A stretch of 64,000 nucleotides of DNA from Strigamia acuminata (lineage: Eukaryota; Arthropoda; Chilopoda; Geophilomorpha; Linotaeniidae), in assembly GCA_949358305.1 (NCBI GenBank), contig OX442318.1, forward strand, positions 9,100,501-9,164,500, given 5' to 3'. Of this stretch, positions 56,414 through 64,000 are shown piece after piece. The stretch's first letter is position 1; each line of letters opens with the position of its first letter. A program made the position numbers and the translations under genes. The notes under the pieces were generated by a model that saw only the letters and a list, made by a program, of their open reading frames with translations, was not told the DNA's origin and ran no database searches.

Positions 56414-58600
56414 CTTTTTTTTTGCAGTTTAATTTTTGTAGACACTAAGTGCATTCAATCTTCAAAAGACGAATTGATTTATTCATTTGAACTGAGGAGG
56501 TTTTACTTCTGCAGTGGAAATGCCCCCAAGAAACTACAAGTATTCTCATCTATTTCACCACAATGTGAAAATATTGGAAAGAATCTCTACCCCGGTTTGG
56601 ATATTCATAAAAGAGTAAGAATTTTCCAATTTATGATATAGATTTAATCGCCAAGGGAGTGTCTTCGAGCAGTGGCCCAAGTGTGGTATAGCGCTATAAA
56701 AGAACAGATAGAAGAAACCATCACTTCAAACTCGTTTTATGAGTAAACTTATACCTAAGAAACTCGTAAACGGTTAATATCAAACCCATTTTGAAAGGTA
56801 CCTAATGCCGAGCGTTGCCCAGCACATGTCTGTGGAAAAAAAATGTGTTACCGGTCTCACCCAGCCCTGTCTTCTCACCAAATACAAGAATTACAGAGGG
56901 CTGTGAGTACCACTAAAATTCAGTGACATAAATTTCAACTTTTCCCACGCCCAGACTTTATTCCGTCCGATCAAATTCCTACATACTACGCCATACCGTC
57001 CTACTTTGCTATCGGCTGGTCTACTTTTTTGAAAAAGCAGATACTGTACTTATTCTGGAAATTGACTGTAACGTCTTATACGAAACACCCTGTATAGTCA
57101 ACAATCCCTCGCAGAAGGTTGTTTAATTCGAGTTAACTCAAACTATTTTTACTGCACATGCGCACATCGCTTCCGACACTTCCCCGTTGGTCGAAAACCA
57201 AAAGTGATCACAAATTATTTTCTGCATGTTGTGAGAACCGACTTGATTGAAGATTGAGCAACTACTGAGTTTTATTCTGCTGAATAATATTAGGGAAGGG
57301 TTGGTCAAAGTACAAGTACAAAGTACAGAGTTCGTTATTCGATATTAAAACAATGAGGCGATATTCTTCGATATAGCTGGCGATATTATTCGATAATGCA
57401 TTTAAACTAAACAAGCGATATAAAACGATATAAGGAATATTATTATTTAATTTCCACACATGTAAACACAACAATTTGATTTTTTCACCACTCGTATTAT
57501 TCACCACTCAACGTAGTACTAGTGTTTAAATCCGGCATCACGATACCAAGCGCAGACTGTAGAAATTAGCCGTTAAAACCCATAGCCCAAATCTACTTTT
57601 TGGACAAGAAAATTCAATCTCAACTGCCCTTTAACATTTTAGAGCTCATTCATCAATTTCATTTCTTGAAAGGATGTCATGCACGGCTTTATTGAGAGAG
57701 AGCAAAAGAGGAAAGAAGAGGATGTGGAGGGGGCAGAGAGTGAAAGGGGGTTGCAAGTTGCTTGTCGTTGAAACTGAAATATCATTTGTACTCCCTGCTG
57801 TTTAAAGACACATCAAGTGCAAAATCTTCTTCTTTACAGACTCAAAGCAAAGACCATTTCAAAATGTCACAAATCCAGTGAGGAAATGTTAAGAATCTCA
57901 ACACTTTCCCATGCATATCTTATGAGCACTTTAACAGCTTTTATGTGTTCCAGATTGCTTCCATTCAGATTAGAAGACTACAATCCAAATATTATTTTTT
58001 TCCAAAAAAAAGAAGAAGAAGAAAAAGAATACTTGATTCAAACTTGGAAAATTAAAGCTAACCCAACAGCATTGGTGTGTAAACACAAAAGAAGTTTCCT
58101 CGCCACTAAAATTGTGTACACAGCACCCACTTCTACCTCCAACCTCAACCGTTCCCATCTGCCAGAATTTCTCGGTTCACTTCTTGCCAAAGATTGAATT
58201 CGACAATTCACATCATATCCACGTCATGCAAACCTATACTCGACAATAGAAGCCAATTTCCTTTGACCACAACGCCGAACATCGACCTCCCCCGCCACAC
58301 CCCCTTCTGCAATTTCAGTCTTTGATACTCCTCCCCACTTATTTCTTACATTCAAAAGGGCCAGCCATTGATTACTTCCCTCCCCAGTCGAAGCTCTTGG
58401 ACAATTTAACGGCCCGTTGAATGATATAATTGAACATCATACATCGGCAAACTAACACCAATTCCCTCGTCGATACTCAATACTCTCGTTTCTATGCTTC
58501 TTTTTTAAAATAGAATAGTGCAAATAAAAATAAAACTTGCTGCAACTTTGCAGAAATCATTATCGCAATTTACAGTGGCACATTACCAATTTTTTTCTGT
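56414..58600. other. Unassigned, with a split repeat
   Basis: Bases 57205-57230 and 57456-57510 together equal the repeat at 36405-36512, interrupted by about 225 bases of unrelated sequence with GATATTCTTCGATATAGC words. Bases 57531-57562 carry an end of the 47-kb palindromic MITE. A 126-codon plus frame (57817-58197) follows an acceptor-like CTTCTTTACAG but has no motif. Confidence 0.45.
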
Positions 58601-58609
58601 TTATGAGAT

Positions 58610-59058
58610 AAAAATGCATTGTTTAGCAGATAAAAATGCATTATTTAGCAGAAAAATGCATTGTTTAGCAGAAAAAATGCATTGTTTAGCAGAAAAATGC
58701 ATTGTTTATCAGAAAAAATGCATTGTTTAGCAGAAAAAATGCATTGTTTAGCAGAAAAATTGCATTGTATGGCAGAAAATGCATTGTTTGACACAAAAAT
58801 GCATTGTTTATCAGATAATAATGCATTGTTTGACACAAAAATACAATGTTTGACACAAAATTGCATTATTTGACACAAAAATACAATGTTTGACACAAAA
58901 ATGCATTGTTTATCAGATAATAATGCATTGTTTAGCAGAAAAATACATTGTACAACAGAAAAATGCATTGTTTGACACAAAAATTCATTGTTTGTCATGT
59001 AAATGCACACTTCAGACGCAAAAAAGCATTGTTTGCTACAAAAATGCACACTCTGATC
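58610..59058. repeat. 20-21-bp tandem array, about 22 copies
   Basis: Units alternate AAAATGCATTGTTTAGCAGA with AAAATGCATTGTTTGACAC. It keeps several frames open (up to 134 codons, minus), which I reject as genes. Confidence 0.93.
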
Positions 59059-60239
59059 TAAAAAGCACGTGCATCCATTGTTTGAATAGCTAGTAATTGC
59101 AAACTACAACATCGCAACTGATTGTTTGTTCATCTTACAATTTTCTGGGCAACACTGGTGACTTTAAGATGACTGATAATTTTTTGTACACATTAATTAC
59201 CATACACAGTCTTTAGGTGGCCGATACCTCTGTTATGTAATTAATAGAGTTGATCTTTGTGTGAACTTTGCTGATTAAGCTGCGATGGAAGCAGCGAGAT
59301 GGGATAAAAAGACAAAGTGAAGAGAAGACCGGTATCGATCCAAAAACTCCAAGCGCCAGTTAAAACACGATTTTTTCCTAGTTGTCTCATACTTTTTTCA
59401 TTTTCTTTTCCTTTTTTTTTTAAATTTCTCTTCGATTTTTGTTGGCACAGATTGGCAAATCAACTGTTCTTGTGAGATTGCACACAAAGTGCATAAGAAC
59501 TCAATCGAAAGCAAATTTCTCCCAATTTTTCCCAATTTCTGCATCAACAGAACTTTTGCTTTTTCTCATTTGTTTTTTCCACTAAAGTTTGCATCAATGT
59601 ACAATTGCGACCACGATTGTACACCAATTTTTTGAACGTTCGTAAGTCGAATTTATGAATATTTATATAAAAAAAACTGTTTATAATTACTATTTTATCG
59701 ATTTTCTGGCTTCGCAAAATAAAACATGCCCGTTAGGTTAGGGACAAGTTTATTGTAACTTTTTTGGGGTTCTCAAATGCAAAAATCAAGAAAACAAAGG
59801 GTTAATTCTGTTAACTCTACTACACTTCCGGTTCTGCGTCATCCAATATCGTCCAAAACCCCTTCTGAATGTTGGCTTCCTTACTCGCCAAAGCGTTGTG
59901 CTGCTCGATCTCGCACGACCTACTTATACAATGTTAAAACCAACCGATCGAGTTTGGCTGGATCTGATTCGCCCGATCAGATCCAACTGAACAGAGTTCC
60001 AATATTCACTCGAATGGAGTTGTGTTCACACCAAAATGTGATTCGATCAAACCGAACCGGGTTTTAGTAGCAACAGGTTTTAGAAACACCTCACTACAAC
60101 GGCTGCCATTTTATTATCGAATAATGCGCAACAATGGAATGCTACAGACTGCCGACATTATTTAATGAATTCCAATCCGAATCCAATCGTCGAATCGAGT
60201 TGTGGGAACTCAATTGACGAACGGAGTTGTTGGGCACCC
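59059..60239. other. No gene seen
   Basis: Bases 59930-60060 hold GAACGGAGTT/GTGTTCACACC words related to the array that follows and may be part of one MITE ending near 60470 (GGTGTGAACATGG). Confidence 0.4.
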
Positions 60240-60425
60240 GGATCTAGATCCGTGAACGGAGTTCAGTATTCACACCAATCTTGGATCTAGATCTGTGAAC
60301 GGAGTTCAGTGTTCGCACCAATCTTGGATCTAGATCCGTGAACGGAGTTCAGTGTTCGCACCAATCTTGGATCTAGATCCGTGAACGGAGTTCAGTGTTC
60401 GCACCAATCTTGGATCTAGATCCGC
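60240..60425. repeat. 43-bp tandem array, about 4.3 copies
   Basis: Each unit starts GGATCTAGATCCGTGAACGG; copies begin at 60240, 60283, 60326, 60369 and 60412. The unit contains the palindrome GGATCTAGATCC. Confidence 0.92.
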
Positions 60426-61670
60426 AGCTTCGGATGAGATCCAAAAGCTTGGTGTGAACATGGTATAACACGCCAGTTTTCACAACTTTCCTTGTGTATG
60501 CTTCCCTGCATTACACAATACACACCGTACTGTTTTTTTAGCGTTGAAAACATACTACACCCAACTCCTCGTCAAAAAAGTTCCCGTAACCAAATTTCTC
60601 TTAACAACTTTGAACCCAGCTAAGGTTCATTTCGGGGCACTAAAACTCAAAAATCTTCCGACTCTAGGGAAGAAGAAACACAATTTTACCATTTTGGTAC
60701 ATGGGCCCAAATAGTGGGCCTCTCAAACCCATCGAAGAAAGCTTGGGAAAAAGCTTTGCTACATAGTGCTACACTTGCAATTCCCAAAGTGACGCAAAGT
60801 GACGACATTTCCAGGGCCTCCAACACAGCCGTAGTCGTTGCTCCAAGTGCCTGGAAAAATCATATTAGAATTGACCCAATTTCGCCCCAATTTCATCTCG
60901 TATCTGAGGCATGAGAAGAAAAAAAAATTAATAGGATAAAATAAAAAAAAAAATAGTAAAAAAAAAAAAATGAAGACTCATGAATGCTTTAAGCGCTCGA
61001 CAACCATAAAGTGCAAGAAAAGCGTGAAAGAAATACAAGGGCCATAAATATCGCAAACGCAGCCAGATTGATGCCCCCACATCTCGTCAGCTTATTGCAC
61101 AAACACGAGTCACAAAGACTTAAAAGGAATTTATATTGGACAAAAAAGGAAGTGGAGGAGGGGGAGGAGGGAGGGGGGGGGGGACAGAAAGTTACAATTT
61201 ACGATTTCAAAACAAGAACCAACTTTGCACAAAGTTTAACTCCGATAATCAATAATCAGCCAGCGGACGTGAGTGGGTAAATGGACACGAATCAGCCATC
61301 TTGTTTGCTCAATATGTGATTACAGCAAGCTCGAGAATGGCTCCCAGCTAACTCCCATCATCTTAAACGTGATCAGGTCCTCGTATATTATTACCCTTAA
61401 GCCTTCGCTGAATTGATCGAAGAAAAAAAAAATCAATTACTCGCGCACAGCTATGACAATGCCACCTCTTTGGTCCGTTCAAACAATAACAAATGCATAA
61501 CAAAACTTTCCTAAATTATTTTGCACGAAATCAATAGATTATGTGTAAAAGTAAAACTTTTTGATTTATTCCAAATTATGAAGTGTTCTGTTTGAAATAT
61601 CGTTATGCCGGTAACCATGCAGTGAAACGAGACTTGTCAGGTTAACGTCAAAGTTTGAATGCTTGAAGCT
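60426..61670. other. No gene seen
   Basis: A/T and G runs (60910-60970, 61150-61180). Frames at 60714-60914 and 61011-61280 have no motif. Confidence 0.5.
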
Positions 61671-62030
61671 AGGTTCACACTTGTGTTCACACTGTAGGGC
61701 ACGTGTGAACAGAGCTGAAACAATTGATGTTGCATCTGGCCAATCAGATGGTTTCAATGAAACCTAGAATTGGATCTAGTTCTAGAACTAGTTGCAGAAT
61801 CCGAAAATGGCGGCTTGTTTGCATGTGGCAAAGTCTCGCCAACCAGACTTGAATCGACGAGAGTTGGAGTCTATCGTGATTGGTTGGCCGCAAGACCTTT
61901 CCATGCGTTGCGTCGCTTACTTCAACTTGGAGTTGAAGCAGGATTTGGCGTCAACGTAAAAAATTTTGGACGCAAGCATTTGCGTTGCGTCAGTTTTCTT
62001 GCGTTGCGTCTAGTGTGAACACAAGTGTAT
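61671..62030. mobile_element. MITE with TTCACACTTGTGTTCACAC ends
   Basis: The left end GGTTCACACTTGTGTTCACA faces an inverted right end (AGTGTGAACACAAGTGTAT). The interior has CAACTTGGAGTTGAAG and GCGTTGCGTC repeats. A fragment lies at 23075-23230 and weaker relatives at 28855-29170. Confidence 0.6.
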
Positions 62031-62057
62031 GATAATTCCACGCACATGTTGTTGGAA

Positions 62058-62545
62058 TGTTGTGTTTACATTGCAGTATGGCAATGTGGTATTCTGTAGT
62101 GTGGTGCCGCATGAGTGGCGCCAATGATTATTCAGTCTAACTATGTATACTCAAAACCACCCCAACGTTGATCTATTTAGCCTGTTTACGCCTAACTTTG
62201 TACTGTGTTCTACTACGTGGAAAAGTAGTTTTGTTTATTTTCAATGACTTTAAGTGTAAAAAATGATTAGAATGATGAATTTTATTTAAGTGATAATAAA
62301 ATGTTTATTTAATTTCTTAAATCTGCTGTTTCGCTTATTTTTATTCTATCGAAAATGTTCGCAGAGTTTATTGGTTAGTTTTGGCACACTGTTGTTGATC
62401 GATCACAATGTCTGGAGTTCTTTATGATTCTGGTGTTATGAGCTACTTTTTTTGTGCCACTACACCAGTGATACGGCTTGACCAATAGGGAAATAGATCA
62501 ACGTTGGAGTGGTTTTGAGTATAGTGTCATAAAACCATGACCACC
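62058..62545 (+). repeat. LTR fragment split by MITE copy E
   Basis: Bases 62058-62147 match the LTR at 44591-44500 (TGTTGTGT..., TGGCGCCAATGATTATT, AGTCTA) and the sequence resumes at 62522 (TAGTGTCATAAAACC against TAGTGTCCGAATAAAGCC). Confidence 0.55.
62148..62521. mobile_element. TACTC-family MITE, diverged copy E
   Basis: The TIR is TACTCAAAACCAC..CCAACGTTGATC at both ends. TA (62146-62147 and 62522-62523) flanks it, and comparison with the uninterrupted LTR shows one TA in the empty site. Interior CACTACACCAGT and TTGACCAAT words link it to copies A-D. Confidence 0.75.
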
Positions 62546-63534
62546 CCATGTACAGTGTAAACCTTCCTTTATTCTCTAATTCATACAAAATAAATAATTC
62601 TATAATAGGCCCAAATGACATTGCCATGAACCGAATTTTTAGAAATTAAAAAAATAATAAAATATGTTTGAAAGACGCGCCAGTTACGATACAAGGAAGG
62701 CCCAGCGTGAGCAAAGGCCCGTCAATGAAAATTCACCGGTTAATAGAATATGACGTCACTGTATTGGCGTCCTCAATTCGAAAATAGATCGTTAACATCA
62801 AAAAACAAATGTAAAACATGGTTTTAACTTTATCAATTATCCAGCATTGTTCTCCGCCCATCACTTCACCGTTACGTCACTTCCGTCACTCAATCGTCAT
62901 TTCCGATTTGGAATCGCCCCACTGCACCAAAAGGAGTTTCCCTTCTAACAAAAGAAAAAAGATCCAATTTTTTGTGCAATATTGGAGTTATTTTCTCCAG
63001 ATGGGTGTTTCTGATGACTAATTGAAGTGTCTGCGTTGAGGTTTAGGGGCGAGCAGTAGGGATTCCTAAAGTAATTTCTATCACATTCCACGTAGAAGAA
63101 ATGACACAATTTCATTAGGTGCTTGTTCACTGTATTTCAGCACCAGCAGCTGGATTTAATACGTAGTTTTTGTATTCCTTCCTTAATAACCCGCAGAGCA
63201 GGTGTTGTGCTAGACAGGTCAAAATAACATCATTTCGTTCGCCAATATCTAAATTATTCCACACGATAAATCGATTATCCCGACAAACTATTTGGTTATG
63301 CGTCCAATGAATCCATGGAAAATCAATGAAATTCCAAAAAATTGATGAATTATCGAACCAAAATTAAATTTGTAAGAGTAAAAGTCACTTCTTTATTCAT
63401 TTTTCGAAAGTCACTTATGAATAAATGAATTTATTTGACAACCAAATGATTATTGTTACGTTTGGATAATTTCCAAAAGAGACGCCAAATGCCGATCAAA
63501 CTCCGAAAGAGAAATGCTATCTGTTTCGCAGTAT
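62546..63534. other. No gene seen
   Basis: Short frames without motifs. Confidence 0.5.
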
Positions 63535-63930
63535 ATTGCTTTTCACTTAATGCATTCTAAAATGTATAGCATTTCGCACAACGAAGTATATTATTTGTAC
63601 ATTAAATAATGCATTACATAATATAATTTAAAAAAAAAAGGATTTGAAAATGCAATCATGTCCGACAAATAAAGGCTCGTTTACATTGTTGCCATTGCTG
63701 CCATTTTGAATTAATTGTGTTGGTGACGACATACGCTATCTCGTCTGTCATTGGCCAACGCGTGCAAACTTTCCAAGCGAAGCGAAAAAGTAGACTTCAA
63801 GTCTACTCTGAAATTTCCCGTGCGAAGGGTTGCCACACAAACTTTCACGCGCACGTTCGCATCAATTCGAACGCAATTTTGCAACAATGGAAACGAGCCT
63901 TAAGAGTATTGGAAATTCCGACCGTTCTAG
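63535..63930. repeat. AATGCATT-rich repeat interrupted by a MITE
   Basis: ATTATTTGTACATTAAATAA and TCCGACAAATAA before the MITE, with TAAGAGTATTGGAAAT after it, align with the copies at 42430 and 24650. Confidence 0.6.
63673..63900. mobile_element. 228-bp PIF/Harbinger-like MITE
   Basis: The TIR AGGCTCGTTTACATTGTTGC faces an inverted AGGCTCGTTTCCATTGTTGC. TAA flanks both ends (63670-63672 and 63901-63903), a 3-bp duplication of the TWA type known for PIF/Harbinger elements. No coding content. Confidence 0.7.
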
Positions 63931-64000
63931 TGTTAACCAATCGACATCTTCAACAAGAACTTATAAATAAGTCACCGACAAGCAGATCAAAATACATCAT

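Noticed and set aside
58645-59049. 134-codon minus-strand open frame rich in Cys, Phe and Asn
   Set aside because: It lies wholly within a 20-21-bp tandem array; open frames arise from the repeat.
1-64000. CRISPR array, rRNA operon or prokaryotic operon
   Set aside because: Tandem arrays have no unique spacers; spliced genes and DIRS/Copia elements show a eukaryotic sequence.

Overview
This window looks like a repeat-rich, AT-rich animal genome, most likely an arthropod and possibly a crustacean. The basis is inference from three things: a pickpocket-type DEG/ENaC channel gene with introns of about 55-60 bases, a secreted C-type lectin of the kind expanded in arthropods, and DIRS-type tyrosine-recombinase retrotransposons. 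I cannot name the species. Coding content is low; most of what can be recognised is mobile DNA.

Left end (1-11,300). A DIRS-like element runs in from the left edge with open gag/RT/RNase H/methyltransferase-like and tyrosine recombinase frames, then an internal complementary region and an inverted terminal repeat. It ends inside a 20-bp tandem array that itself sits in a MITE. Next come five exons forming the C-terminal half of a DEG/ENaC sodium channel (4,793-5,899). A second, internally deleted DIRS element (6,489-11,301, minus) follows. It has identical 133-bp terminal repeats, a broken recombinase, no reverse transcriptase and a 24-bp minisatellite.

Middle (11,300-37,300). Mostly unannotatable AT-rich DNA with minisatellites, a pogo/Tigger-like MITE, a 5S rRNA-like sequence, hairpin MITEs, and one clear gene: a three-exon C-type lectin on the minus strand (28,100-29,796) with a TATA box and a 4-bp frameshifting insertion. 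A Copia RNase H remnant and a candidate LTR lie next to a tRNA-like sequence near 31 kb. A possible minus-strand first exon lies at 26.6 kb.

Right (37,300-64,000). A GC-rich leader and a short signal-peptide-coding exon with a splice donor (37,546-37,612) look like the start of a plus-strand gene with a large intron. A possible terminal exon lies at 55,474-55,771. The rest is MITEs, LTR fragments and minisatellites. One MITE family (TIR starting TACTC) has at least five copies, and nested insertions show a TA target duplication. Another repeat family (AATGCATT-rich) is repeatedly the landing site of other MITEs.

No CRISPR, operon or prokaryotic feature is present. Exon calls come from reading frame, splice signals and family motifs seen by eye; no database search was run.
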